Shown here: positions 37,086 to 47,611 of the stretch, piece by piece
Numbering within the stretch: the first letter of the stretch is position 1
Layout of the letters: each line of letters opens with the position of its first letter
Origin: Marthasterias glacialis
Lineage: Eukaryota; Echinodermata; Asteroidea; Forcipulatida; Asteriidae
Direction of reading: 5' to 3'
Assembly: GCA_911728455.2 (NCBI GenBank)
Contig: OU452225.1
Span: forward strand, 21,548,495 to 21,612,494
DNA length: 64,000 nt
Translations under genes and position numbers: made by a program
Notes under the pieces: model-generated
What the model was told of the DNA's origin: nothing
The model's input: the letters and a program-made list of their open reading frames with translations, nothing else
Database searches by the model: none

Positions 37086-37115
37086 CTGTCAATGTTAAAA
37101 AAAAAAAAAAAAAAA
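37086..37115 (-). promoter_or_regulatory. 3' splice site of NUP155 exon 1 with 18-T polypyrimidine tract
   Basis: On the minus strand a pure run of about 18 T is followed by AACATTGACAG and then 5' UTR sequence and ATG 37066. It indicates that the transcript starts upstream and the first exon(s) are untranslated; their position is unknown. Confidence 0.75.
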
Positions 37116-37616
37116 GTTATATTTGCAGTCACAATCAATTTTGAAATATTATTTTCTGAAACTACATGAAGGCATACACGAACAAGATGTTTTGATAATT
37201 TGGAGAAATTAATTTTTGTTTTTTTCAAAATGAACGCATTAGGCATAACAATTCAAAACAATGAAAATCAACAGTTATTCATCTGACAGGAAGCAAACAA
37301 ATAGATTCAAAGGTTCAAAAAGCAGTTGAAGCTACTCCAACAACTGCTTTGAACATCATTCATATATCTGTCTTTAACAACCTTATACACATAGAACACT
37401 AATTCAAAATGCATCAAAGAAATGAGCATTGTATTCTGACATCTACGACCCCATGTATTGGTAACCTTGTTCCCATGGATGTAGTGATCAAAACGCTTGG
37501 CCGTTTTTCCCAAGCATGCCCATATACTGTTTTTGCAACGTACAACCAGTGTCACCCATTACATTTCCGATCAGGTCATTGAGCATCAGTTTCTGTCAAC
37601 TTTTGATATAATCAAG

Positions 37617-39120
37617 TATGACATGCAAAATGTCTAAAAAATGTGAAAGTATTGTCCACACTGTCACTGGTGGTTAGTGAGACGAATTAGTTAATAAATT
37701 ATAAAGTTCTTCTTTACATATTGCATGTGTTACAAATACATGTTTATTAATTTGTCTTTATCCTACCTTAAAGTGGTAATAACTATTCATTTTTTAAATT
37801 AAATATAACTGTTTGTACTTATTATCCTTTCATCTCCTGTAGTTGCTGGCTCTTCAGTAGTTTGATTTGTCAATACAATAAATGATGAAAAATCACCACT
37901 TGAGAAAAACTGATTTTTCTTTTGGCAACATTGGCACAACATGCAATCCCACTTGAAAAATAGCATCACCTTAGACCCAGTAACTGGGGCGCTGTACTCC
38001 TTTTTTTGAGATTTTGACATTATCTGTCGTACTAGCGCCCCAGTAAGGAATATGTAGTAACTGCAACGGTCAGGAGAATTTAAAACAAGTCTGTTAAAAA
38101 AAATGCCTTAGACTCAACAGAATTGCTCAAAATTCGCCTACTGTCTTCACCAAGTGTTTAAGGTGAATTAAAATGCATTCAATTGTACTCACAATCATTT
38201 TCTTTCCTCCAAATCGATGATTTTTAGGGCCTCTGACAACTCTGCCGTTACAATCGCCAATTTTATTACTAATGTCACGACTGTTTCCTGACTTTAAAAA
38301 AGTCGCATTAATGCTGCGGGGGTTTCTGTGTTCGCTGATGCCCGCACTTGCATAATGTTTAGCGCAGTCAATGCAGGATACCAGCCGTGTAGGGTCGATG
38401 ACCCCACAATGGCAACATTGTACAGCGCGCGCTCGGCCAATCATGACCAGTGGAACTTTATGGTGTGCGCTGACTGGTATCCTGCGTTGACTGCGCACAT
38501 CAGCGAACACGCAAACCCCCGCAGCATAGATGCGACTTTTTTAAGCTCAGGAAACAGTAATAAAACTGGCGATTGTAACAGCAGGGTTGTCAGAGGCCCT
38601 AAAAATCATCGATTTGGAGGAAAGAAAATGATTGTGAGTACAATTGAATGCATTTTAATTCACCTTAAACACTTGGAGAAGACAGTAGGCGAATTTTGAG
38701 CAATTCTGTTGAGTCTAAGGCATTTTTTTTAACAGACTTGTTTTAAATTCTCGTGACCGTTGCAGTTACTACATATTCCTTACTGGGGCGCTAGTACGAC
38801 AGATAATGTCAAAATCTCAAAAAAGGAGTACAGCGTCCCAGTTACTGGGTCTATCATCACCTGATCTTTCTACCGAATGAGAATGAAACTTGATCTACAG
38901 TACAAGATGAAACTTCTGTTTGGAAATTTTGACTGTGGATTATATTCTTTTGACACACTTGATTATTAGTGAAATAGTGCATTAGTGATTTATATTACCA
39001 TGTAAATTGTAATGTAAAGACAAACTTTATTATTTTATAAACTAATTCGTCCCACTAACCACCACTCCAGTAACAGTGTGGACAATACGTTTACGTTTCT
39101 AAGACATTTTACATATCATA
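37617..39120. mobile_element. Outer inverted-repeat element containing the palindromic element
   Basis: About 90-100 bp inverted repeats (from 37617 and ending 39120) share CAGTGTGGACAATAC and GACGAATTAGTT, with several mismatches. The intervening ~1.3 kb holds the 878-bp palindromic element, so this appears to be an older transposon invaded by a younger one. No coding capacity is seen. Confidence 0.7.
37974..38851. mobile_element. Almost fully palindromic, TA-flanked 878-bp element
   Basis: The ends GACCCAGTAACTGGGGCGC and GCGTCCCAGTTACTGGGTC are inverted repeats flanked by TA on both sides. The inverted similarity continues nearly to the centre (arms about 390-410 bp, loop about 60-70 bp). 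Both arms carry the same translated string (RVVRGPKNHRFGGKKMIV) in opposite strands, which explains the two mirror-image open frames here. No transposase is visible. It lies upstream of the NUP155 coding start. Confidence 0.88.
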
Positions 39121-39158
39121 GTATGATATGTAAAATGTCTTAGAAACGTAAACGTATT
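39084..39158. repeat. Perfect palindrome, 37-bp arms, 1-nt centre
   Basis: The left arm (39084-39120, starting AATACGTTTACGTTTCTAAG) and right arm (39122-39158) are exact reverse complements around a single G at 39121. The left arm coincides with the right terminus of the outer element 37617-39120; the right arm is an extra inverted copy of that terminus. Confidence 0.95.
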
Positions 39159-40030
39159 CATACATGTATCTGAAGTTGATAAAAATTGCCACTCAATGAA
39201 CTGATCGGAAACAGGTGACGCTGCCTGTACACACCGCAAATACAGCACCGCTTGTAAAATGGCGGACGATCTTTCGTAACGTAAGACTAAGAGAAGAGTC
39301 AAAACTACAGCTCTAGGATTTCAACAGATTATGAACTAAAAAAAAGTGTCTTGTGAAAAGGTGGGTCAGATGGTTTTGAAAATTTTCATTTCGTTTCTGT
39401 TTCCAAGCAATTTTCCTGTGTTATCCAATTGGGAACCGGTTGCTGGTTTTTTTTTGCACCAGGAATCAGGATAAGATTATATCTGTCAAGTCCAATCTTG
39501 ACACTTGTGCAAATGTACTCTACCCTGCCCTGACTTGATTATCATATGAATGGATCCATATATATGACAGTCAAGTCAGGGTAGAGTACAATAAATTTGC
39601 GCAAGTGTCAACACTTGCGCTCTCAACATATCCAATCCATTGTTCGTGTCCGTATACTGGGCAACAACAAAGAGAATGTGGGTTTCACATAATTAACTTA
39701 TCGATAATGCATCAATAGAGTTTAAACATTAAAAAGCACACACATTTTACCTTAATAAACCAATAAATACAGCAATTACAGAAAACTCATTAGAATGTTT
39801 TGAATTGGTTGAGTTAATATTACCAACAACAGAACACTGCAAGTGTAAGTGCAAACAGAGTCCAAAACAGAGTCCAAACCCATGTGTGCCAGTTCCACCG
39901 TGCAGCAGTCTAGTCCGCCATTTCAAACGACAGGTTTAACCTTCTACCCCGGGCCAACCAATGAAGATTCATGTATAATCATTCATGAGTACGAGAAGAT
40001 TGAGTGCGAGCGCGCAAAAAAGGCGCGGGA
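39159..40030. other. Region upstream of NUP155 that may hold its promoter
   Basis: Apart from the hairpin at 39497 no gene is seen. AAAATGGCGGAC (39255-39266) and GTCCGCCATTTC (about 39907) match the YY1-type CCGCCATNTT motif common in TATA-less housekeeping promoters, so the first NUP155 exon could lie here; this is inference. Confidence 0.35.
39497..39611. repeat. Hairpin repeat (~41-bp arms)
   Basis: CTTGACACTTGTGCAAATGT...CCTGACTTGA (39497-39538) pairs imperfectly with TCAAGTCAGGGTAGAGTACA...CAAGTGTCAA (39571-39611). It is a small MITE-like foldback upstream of NUP155. Confidence 0.88.
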
Positions 40031-40112
40031 TAGTCTTGGACCAAGACGTCAGTGACCACTTACGGCATGACCGGAATCCACTATCGACCACTGACGTCTT
40101 GGGTCAAGACTA
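40031..40112. repeat. Short inverted repeat (TAGTCTTGGACCAAGACGTC arms)
   Basis: TAGTCTTGGACCAAGACGTC AGTG at the left pairs with CACTGACGTCTTGGGTCAAGACTA at the right across about 35 bp. It is directly followed by another inverted-repeat unit at 40120. Confidence 0.85.
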
Positions 40113-40119
40113 GGTGGGG

Positions 40120-40292
40120 ATATCCGGCCGATTTATTTTTTTCTGCAGTCCAAAATTGCCACTGTCATAATGATTTTCAATGGGAATTTTTGTTTTCTTT
40201 GAATCGATTCCAAAAAGGGAATCCTTAACAAAAAAAAAACGTTTTCGAGGATGGCAATCGTCGACTGCAGAAAAAAATTGCTATCCGGCCTA
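40120..40292. repeat. Inverted-repeat element with ATATCCGGCC / CTATCCGGCC ends
   Basis: ATATCCGGCCGATTTATTTT then TTCTGCAGTC is mirrored by GACTGCAGAA then AATTGCTATCCGGCC oriented inversely. The interior is non-coding with poly-A and poly-T runs. Confidence 0.65.
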
Positions 40293-40724
40293 CCACTAGT
40301 GGGGCACGGCGTATAGTGTTTTTAGGGCATGGCTTTTATCCGGTGTGAGTAATCGTTTCCCCACTTCTTGGAGTGGGGGTAGGGGGTGAAAAAGTCGAAC
40401 TGTTATGACTCACTCTACGGCAGTAAACAGCGGTGGAGCGAAGGCACTTTCTTTGGGGAGGGGAGCCTAAATTTGCCGACTGACATTATCAAATGAAAGT
40501 AAAAGCGCATGAAGGTTTTTAAGTAGTTCCAAGGTTCAAAATGACCTTCAGATGCCGAGCATTAGACTCAAATTAGAAATGCAAGCTTTGAAAACCCCTG
40601 TTGGAGTATATGGACACAATTTCTAGTGGGGGTCCAGGGGGCAAAGCCCCCGGACGCTCTACGGGTTTTAGTGTTTTCAGGTGAGGAGGACCTTCAAGGA
40701 GTAAGCGTAAAGGAGACGTTTAAA

Positions 40725-41040
40725 GGCAAAGTATACCTTTGGTTTTTGGAACCGTACGTTTGCCTTAATGCTATATAATTGTAGATATATACCATAAAAC
40801 TAACCTGTGTAAATTTCATTTCAAAAGGTGGCAGCGTTTTTGAGATATCGCCAAAAATCTGGAGCGGTTGCGTTCACGCAGAAGAAGTATCCTTCATTGG
40901 ATTACACATTCTGAGAAGCGTTACGGCCATAACGCTTCTCAGATTCAAGTTTTGGGGGGATAAAAAGTGATATATTTTTCCATAACTGCAGTACTTCGAA
41001 GTGAAACATTTCTCAAAATGCATTATACTATCCAAAGCTG
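40725..41040. repeat. Interspersed repeat with a 34-bp palindrome
   Basis: The stretch begins AAAGGCAAAGTATACCTTTG and holds GAGATATCGCCAAAAAT, wording typical of a dispersed repeat. Within it TCTGAGAAGCGTTACGG / CCATAACGCTTCTCAGA (40911-40944) forms a palindrome with one mismatch. Its boundaries are uncertain and it abuts the 41043 element. Confidence 0.5.
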
Positions 41041-41042
41041 CT

Positions 41043-42010
41043 GTAGGGTACACTGGGGGAAGATGGGACATTTCTTACTAAACGTGTTTTAACATGATCA
41101 AAACTCTTTCCGGCAAATCCCCTTTCTACATGTTGGTTTGTTGGCATGACGTCTGTCTCTTGAGGTCGTCGTTTTAGCATTTTCTTTTTCTATTAGCGTG
41201 AGTGGCGGCAAACAAAGTTATGTGTCTGTTGTCAAGTTTCACGAATTAGTATAATACTTGCAGGTTACCAGTGTCGATGAGTGAGTTTAGAAGAGTGTCG
41301 AGATTTATTTACAATAGCAATTGACCCTTTTGTTTGAGCACATATTCAGAAATGATATCAATGCCGGCTAAAAGCAATTCAGACTTACTAGGTGTAAACA
41401 ATTCTTTTCCCAGGGTGGTTTTGGTGATCTGTCCCGTTTTACCCCAAAAGTAATTTTAGTTGGGTAAAATGGGACAATTATTCAACAACTTATTATGAAC
41501 TATGAGCGGTTGGGGTAAAATGGGACATATTCATATTGTTTAAAACAATTAAACTATTCAATTTAAAAATTCCACAAGATGTAAACTGTAATCGTTGATT
41601 ATTATAATATTTTAACAACAACTTGTTTTGAACTGACTTACCACACTAAGCACTGACAGTTCTGGAAAATGGTCATGTAATCATGTCCCATCTTGCCTCA
41701 GTGTGGGATCCAATTTTCTCCCCAAAATATCAAATATTCAATTTTAATGTTTTTTTGTTCAGTCATTGATTCAATGCATGTGTCCCATCATACCCCGAAA
41801 TGTGGGGTAAAATGGGACATTAAATTTATATTCAAAATTATAGTATTGGCATCTAAAACTCTAAAAAAAAGTCGCTTGAAATTTTGTTAAAAGGTTAAAA
41901 TATAAACAACCTTGAGTATCAATAAGCCAACATGGACACTTAATGTAAATTTTTATTTTTATTATCCAAAAAAAATGGTTTCTGTCCCATCTTCCCCCGG
42001 TTTACCCTAC
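41043..42010. mobile_element. TA-flanked inverted-repeat element rich in TGGGGTAAAATGGGACA motifs
   Basis: The ends GTAGGGTACACTGGGGGAAG and TCTTCCCCCGGTTTACCCTAC are inverted repeats of about 28 bp. Inside, degenerate GGGGTAAAATGGGACA or its complement recurs at about 41430, 41465, 41511, 41678, 41780 and 41803. No transposase is visible in the 968 bp, so it is non-autonomous. Confidence 0.88.
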
Positions 42011-42097
42011 TCCTTACCAAGTAAGTTTTTAATGCAAACAATTTTCAGAGTCATTACCAAACGTATGCAATGCCTTTAATATTGAATATTTAATATA

Positions 42098-42180
42098 CCC
42101 AAAGTCGCCAATATTGACGCCAATATTGACGCCAAATATTCACGACTGTGCCCCAAGTCGCAAACCCACTCAGGCGTGAA
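42098..42180. repeat. Inverted copy of the minisatellite edge
   Basis: This segment (TACCCAAAGTCGCCAATATT to CACTCAGGCGTGAAT) is the reverse complement of 42604-42690, so the ~430 bp between 42180 and 42604 are bracketed by inverted repeats. The minisatellite then continues outward on the right side only. Confidence 0.88.
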
Positions 42181-42257
42181 TATATGGTTTTGTTAGCAAC
42201 CTAGGTAGGCAAGCAATAGTCTGGAATGTTTGCTTCTGCGTGTGCGTACTTTTCTAT

Positions 42258-42385
42258 AGATTGAAAACCTAGGGCGAGATTGAAAACCTAAGGCGAGATT
42301 GAAAATCTAAGGCGAGATTGAAAAACCTAACGCGAGATTGTGAAAACATATCGCGAGATTCGATAACACAAGATGCGAGATGGCA
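42258..42385. repeat. ~20-bp tandem repeat (GAAAACCTAAGGCGAGATT)
   Basis: Five to six imperfect copies of GATTGAAAACCTAAGGCGA lie between the two inverted minisatellite arms. Later copies drift (ACATATCGCGAGATTCGATA). Confidence 0.88.
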
Positions 42386-42636
42386 GATATAGAAAACCAT
42401 AATTCAGAGCTTATACAGCATAGCCTTGTAAACAAAGAATGTTAACCGCAACCGCAGAATCCTGCGGTAAGCAGAGCCATGTAATTGGGTCCAGGTGCAG
42501 CTGACGACTATACTCGAGAGCGCCTCATGTTAACAGTCGGAGATCAGAGTGCCTAGGTGCCAGACTGTGAGAGGAACGAACACCCCAATTTGCTGTGAAA
42601 GAAATTCACGCCTGAGTGGGTTTGCGACATGGGGCC

Positions 42637-43110
42637 TTGTCGTGAATATTGGCGTCAATATTGGCGTCAATATTTGCGACTTTGGGTACAAGTCGTGAAT
42701 TGGCGTCAATTTTGGTGTCAATATTTGCGACTTTGGGTACAAGTGAATATTGGCGTCAATGTTGGCGTCAATATTTGCGACTTTGGGTACAAGTCGTGAA
42801 TATTGGCGTCAATTTTTGCGTCAATTGCGACTTTGGGTACAAGTCGTGAATATTGGCGTCAATATTGGCGACTTTGGATACAAGTCGTGAATATTGGCAT
42901 CAATTTTTGGCATCAATATTTGCGACTTGGGGTACAAATCGTGAGTATTAGCGATAATATCGGCGTCAATATTTGCAACAAGGGGCCAAGTCGTGAATAT
43001 TGGCGTCAATATTTACGACTTGGGGCCAAGTCGTGAATAATGGGGTCAATTTTGGCGTCAATATTTGCGACTTGAGGTATAAATCGTGAATATTGGCGTC
43101 AATATATATT
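42637..43110. repeat. Minisatellite of TCGTGAATATTGGCGTCAAT units
   Basis: Units of about 50-60 bp combine TCGTGAATATTGGCGTCAAT, one or two further GGCGTCAATATT words, and GCGACTTTGGGTACAAG. About eight irregular copies are present. Translated frames give repetitive W/R/Q/Y strings in several frames, an artefact of the repeat. Confidence 0.92.
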
Positions 43111-43542
43111 TGCAATGTCCCTTTGAAAGCCACCATTATACTGTACACCGGCAAAAACTGCAAATGTACACCTCACCATGCAATACCTCAAAACCCATAT
43201 AAGCAAGTAACTGTACTTTTTGTTTGTTCAAAGAACAGTGTTCGTATGTTGTTTTGGTTTTTTTTTTCATGTCAATTATTGCCACGAGCTTGCCCATCAA
43301 ACAACGATGGAGGACCATGTTATTTGGGCCTATTTCCAGCTCTGTTCGATTCCTTCCTCCATAGTTCAATAGCAATGCAGACAACGAGTGACATGAACAC
43401 TCCTGTTTCTACGTTATGTACGGCATGCAAAAATAACTCTTCACACACACAAACGAACGAGCCTGTATGAACAAGATTTGCCCCATTAGAACGAAAACAT
43501 TCACTCAGGTTCAATTTTGGTAAATTTTGACCCCCTGTACAC

Positions 43543-43743
43543 CAGCGGCGTAGCCACGGGGGCCTGGGGGCACGTGTCCCCATAAATTCCCAGTCCCCCA
43601 GGTGCCCCCATGAAAACAATTCAGATAGGCCTACATGTAATTAATTTAAAAACATGGACCGAACCCCCCACTGAAAAGCAATGCCCTCCCCCTGTGTGCC
43701 CCCCCCCCCCCCATATTGAAAAAAAATCCTGGCTACGCCGCTG
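43543..43743. mobile_element. GCGTAGCC-family MITE, copy 3
   Basis: CAGCGGCGTAGCCACGGGGG and TCCTGGCTACGCCGCTG are inverted ends, with CCCAGGTGCCCCCATGAAAA inside and a long C-run. Confidence 0.85.
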
Positions 43744-44824
43744 TGATGTATATCGCCTCTTGGTCCATTGACGATCATGGAGATACAAACATACTGAACC
43801 GTGTGATTGATAACGGATAGCAAATAAATGTTAAAACAGGAGTAGGGGTGTAAGATGATCGTCCAAGGCTTGCACTACGGTTGATTTGGAGGGCCACACT
43901 TTACTTTCACGCTGATAAAACGAGCATGACTCACTTCGAATATGAAGCTGTACTTATCTGGTGACAGTCACATCAATACGATGTTCGTTATTTTGGTCAA
44001 ATTCCATTACAAGAACAAACATGATTCGACAAAATATAAAAACCGAAACGTCGTCAAATTTTGTCAAAATCAATTAATACTATAATCACATTTATTAAGG
44101 TCTACCGGTAACAACACACAGATTATAAAATAGTTGGTATATACGCATTGATTACTAAATGTTGAATGCATTCATCACAAATTGACACAAAGTAAACAGT
44201 TGACGAATTAAGTTGTATCGATAATGAACAGTTTGGCCATAGTTAGTCTTTGAGGGAAGCACAGTATACAATATCCCAATGTTACGACAAATATACCTTT
44301 TTATAGTCTGAAATACACACTCTACGTGTAAACAACTACATGTCCTAAGAAGTTTTTTTTTACAGTAACAGACGCTCAAAGCGCCCGATGTCAAGAAACA
44401 GTTATATATTAAGTAAACTAGTCATTATTCGCGAAGAGATCTACTACAAGGATTATAGCTCATTCCTGAGCTTTATGGATAGGCCTGTTTGTATTACAGA
44501 CCACGTCACCTTATAATACATAGAGTGGGCATTGATCATTCCACAGCTTTTTCTATCACTATCAGGAAAATATGTAAAGATATCGCTTATAAATTGTTTA
44601 ATATTAATTTATTTCCAAATAAAATAAAGTGTTGTTATGTAACGGCTGAATCAGTTTTGAGATGTGCCCCGTCTTTTACAATGGTTTTAAAAACGTACTC
44701 ATGCCATCTGCATCAAACAAAAGTGCTCACTGCGATTTGGGGCACTTTTCACAAAAAAAATTGTTTCTAGGATAAAGTAAAGCAGTTTCTCTTCAGATGT
44801 GTACACGAGTCTTCATGTTTCATC
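43744..44824. other. Intergenic region with no gene seen
   Basis: Short frames only, AT-rich, no repeat family shared with the rest of the window that I can recognise. Confidence 0.5.
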
Positions 44825-44830
44825 TTTATT
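44825..44830 (-). terminator. Candidate AATAAA poly(A) signal overlapping the DYNLT4-like stop codon
   Basis: On the minus strand the stop reads GAATAAAG, so the canonical hexamer AATAAA contains the TAA stop. If used, the 3' UTR would be only about 15-30 nt. Another AATAAA on this strand lies about 215 nt further downstream (near 44610) and could be the real one. Confidence 0.45.
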
Positions 44831-45659
44831 CGTAATAAATCCCAAATATTGTAGCAACGCAATATAATGATGCATTCTGGTATCGATACGTTACAAATGA
44901 GTCTACTTCTACATCCCAGATTCCCCGACTGCAAACACGAACTGCTTGTTGTTGGATCTCACCGATGTTAACCACAGTTATCAGTTTATAACGCTCGATG
45001 CACAAATCTTTCACTCTCTCCTGTATGTCACCAGCCAGTAACTTTGCTTGTATTTTACACAGAGTGGCATCGTAGCACATTTTATCGAGTCTTTCTGGGA
45101 TCATTTCTTCAAAGATATCGTTTATTATTCCCTGAAACTCGCCAAACTTCTGTGGTGGCAACAATTGGTAAGATGGCTCAACAAGAACATCATGTTCTGA
45201 CGATAGAGTCTTTCGTCTTGGACGGTCAGTATAAGTGATGTAACTCCGACCACGACGTTCGGCTAAGCGCTGAGTGGTCCGAAGTTTAAGATTGCGGGCA
45301 AGACGTTTAGTCACAAGAAGCTGTCTAAATCCAACCACAGATGGTCCAGATGCATGCCTTGGCTGATGACTTCCACTGTGACGATCCGAACTACTAGACA
45401 CCTTCCTAGTCATCAAAGCTCCCGAACTTCTTGTCTTTGCGGTGGACAACTTTCGTCCAGTTGAAGTAGTGGACGCAACCGACATCTTTCTGGTTATACC
45501 AGCTGTGGACATCTTTCTATCTGATGGCGAATGTTTCAAAGCTGAAGTAGACGGTTTCCGTACCAATTCACCTGTTGGCTTATGTGTTGCATGATCCTTT
45601 TGCCTTGCATGATCCTTCTGCCCAATGTGCCCTGAAGTTTTCTTGTTATTAGACGCCAT
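44826..45659 (-). CDS. Tctex1-domain dynein light chain with long basic N-terminus (DYNLT4/TCTEX1D4-like), intronless
   Basis: A single uninterrupted frame of 277 residues starts at ATG 45659 (MASNNKKTSG) and ends at TAA 44826. Residues 1-120 are K/R/S/T-rich with repeated RKMS, RKLS and RKVS motifs resembling basophilic kinase sites. Residues 165-277 form a Tctex1 domain: SYQLLPPQKFGEFQGIINDI, ERVKDLCIERYKLITVVNIG, VCSRGIWDVEVDSFVTYRY and the ending FGIYYE. Tctex1 proteins are dynein light chains or ciliary and axonemal adaptors. A long low-complexity N-terminus on a single coding exon is what I recall for TCTEX1D4. The stop codon is embedded in an AATAAA hexamer (minus 44830-44825). It could be a retrocopy-derived gene; the frame is intact. 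Confidence 0.85.
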   Translation of the reverse strand: MASNNKKTSGHIGQKDHARQKDHATHKPTGELVRKPSTSALKHSPSDRKMSTAGITRKMSVASTTSTGRKLSTAKTRSSGALMTRKVSSSSDRHSGSHQPRHASGPSVVGFRQLLVTKRLARNLKLRTTQRLAERRGRSYITYTDRPRRKTLSSEHDVLVEPSYQLLPPQKFGEFQGIINDIFEEMIPERLDKMCYDATLCKIQAKLLAGDIQERVKDLCIERYKLITVVNIGEIQQQAVRVCSRGIWDVEVDSFVTYRYQNASLYCVATIFGIYYE

Positions 45660-47611
45660 TCTGTTGTTAACAAGTCATATGACGACTATGCAGAGTGAGT
45701 GTTTCTTCTATCCTTGCGTCCCAGTGCTCCAGATGAAAATGAACTTGACAAACAAAGTGTATATATTGTAAGGTGAGGTCACTTTGTGTTTGTATCGCTG
45801 ATGAAGTTTGTCTACTTGGTTTCAAGTATAGCAATGTGGGAGGTTAGTTTACACTTCATTTCACGGATCATTTTGGTAAGCTTGAGCTGGTATGTCAACG
45901 TTGGTGAGTATCGTATACCTGGGAAAAAGTCGACACTACAAAATTCAGTCACCGTTGATAATTTATGAATTAATTTGGAGTTAAACACGAATTTAATTAA
46001 TTATAAGCGACTCACAAAGTTTTCAAATGTTCCAGTCGTTTATCACGTTTTAACATTACGTACAATGTATAGTAGAACATCCGTCTCAAAGATAACGAAG
46101 TCTTGTAGACCAGGTGGCGATGAGTTTGTTCTGCTAACGACAATCAAGCGGGTAACTTGGTGAAACCCAAGTACTGCAAAGTCCTTACAACAAATCGCTT
46201 AACTGTACACGACACCGTGTACTTCTGGGGGTTTTGTTACCATACTCAAACAGGCAGTTGTTTAAGTGTTTGTTTTTTGAATTCGGTTGCCAAGGCCTTA
46301 TTTAAATACATTGTTGATGAGGTGACGATTTGGGCAACTTGAACCATTATTCCTTCTTCCGTAAACATGGCATAGTGCGCAGTGACGAGATTGTACTTCG
46401 TTTGCTTTTCGCCTTAGCGGCCTTTGGGATATATTGGGATTCGTTGAGCTCTAGCCTAATGGCTTGCAAAGACCAATTTAGCTCCTGAAAGTAGATAAGG
46501 AATCTCCAAAAGATTCACTCACCCAAGTTAAACATCGTAACCAAAATTGAAAGGGCAGACGAAACAGCTTCTTTTTTTTTAGAGCGAATCCAAGACAAAG
46601 CGACTTTTTTAAATGGCGTGTCATTTTGTTGCTTAGTTAACGTGTGTTGCCTGAGGTCTTTCTGTGTGTATGAACCGGCATTCGTAATAATTCTCAGTGA
46701 CAAGACACCACGTCGTAATTATCTCTTCGTAGAAGGGGTGGCTCCGGCTCAGCTTTGTTTTTTCAAGTTTCGACAAGATGTGTGCTTAAGCCTTAAGCGT
46801 GTTCAAAAGACAACAGATAGCATCTCGTGATGCTCATTTTAATAGTCAATCCGCTGAGAATCGTACTACGCGGAGCTTCACATCTATACCATGAAGATGT
46901 TTTCTGCAGAATTGAAGCAACACGCCTCCCGAGGCTGAGAGTGCCGGTATCTGCGTTCTGCAACACTATCAATCATAAAGGATCTCACTCAATTACGTTA
47001 AACGGATTTACGCTTCATAAAGGAATAATTCACAACAAAAAGCCCAATTAGGCCTAATTATAGGGCAGACAAACAAGCTTTAGCAACAACGGTAGTTTGG
47101 GAGGGAGCAATGTCAGTGTTCCCATGCAGTTTGGACAACCGTTGCTCTTAAAAGATGCGGATAACATCTAATATCAGTGATTGTATTACCCTTCAATTAT
47201 TAACAATGCTGCGGACCTTTAGTTGGTAATTTTCTTTCAAAAAGAAGAAGCTAAAAACAACCCAAAACATGAGGCCATCTTGAACACTCATAGAAAGTGC
47301 CCCAGTTCAGGATATGAAATGAGATTTGCCAATTACAATAAAAAATATGTCTTAAAATATAACTCTGCCCAAACTTCCAATGAGGTCAAAAGCATGATTG
47401 CAAACATATGTATTCATAACTTTGGGGCCCATTTGCGTTTCATAATTTGTCATAATTGCGCAGTTCCTTACTGTGCATGTAAATAGCATGTAATATAACT
47501 TTGTTTAGAGTCACTAGTGGCTCCATCTTCTCATTATTTTGGAAGAAAATTCGTTATCATTTAAAATCCATGAATTGTAAAACAAAACTGCGGTAATCAT
47601 TTTGACACGCA
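45660..47611. other. Intergenic region between the DYNLT4-like and PKDCC-like genes, part 1
   Basis: Upstream of the DYNLT4-like ATG; its promoter must lie here. No TATA box or gene is clear. Several frames of 60-87 codons show no recognisable motif. Confidence 0.5.

Noticed and set aside
38127..38699. Two overlapping frames of 127 and 123 codons, on opposite strands, encoding the same RVVRGPKNHRFGGKKMIV string
   Set aside because: They are mirror readings of the two arms of the palindromic element; no gene is needed to explain them.
38880..39060. Possible host-gene exon between the inner and outer transposon ends
   Set aside because: There is no open frame of note and no splice-flanked coding segment; it looks like the body of the outer element.
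42649..43036. Repetitive W/R/Q/Y-rich frames that look like a repeat protein
   Set aside because: They come from translating the TGGCGTCAATATT minisatellite; several frames and both strands are open for the same reason.
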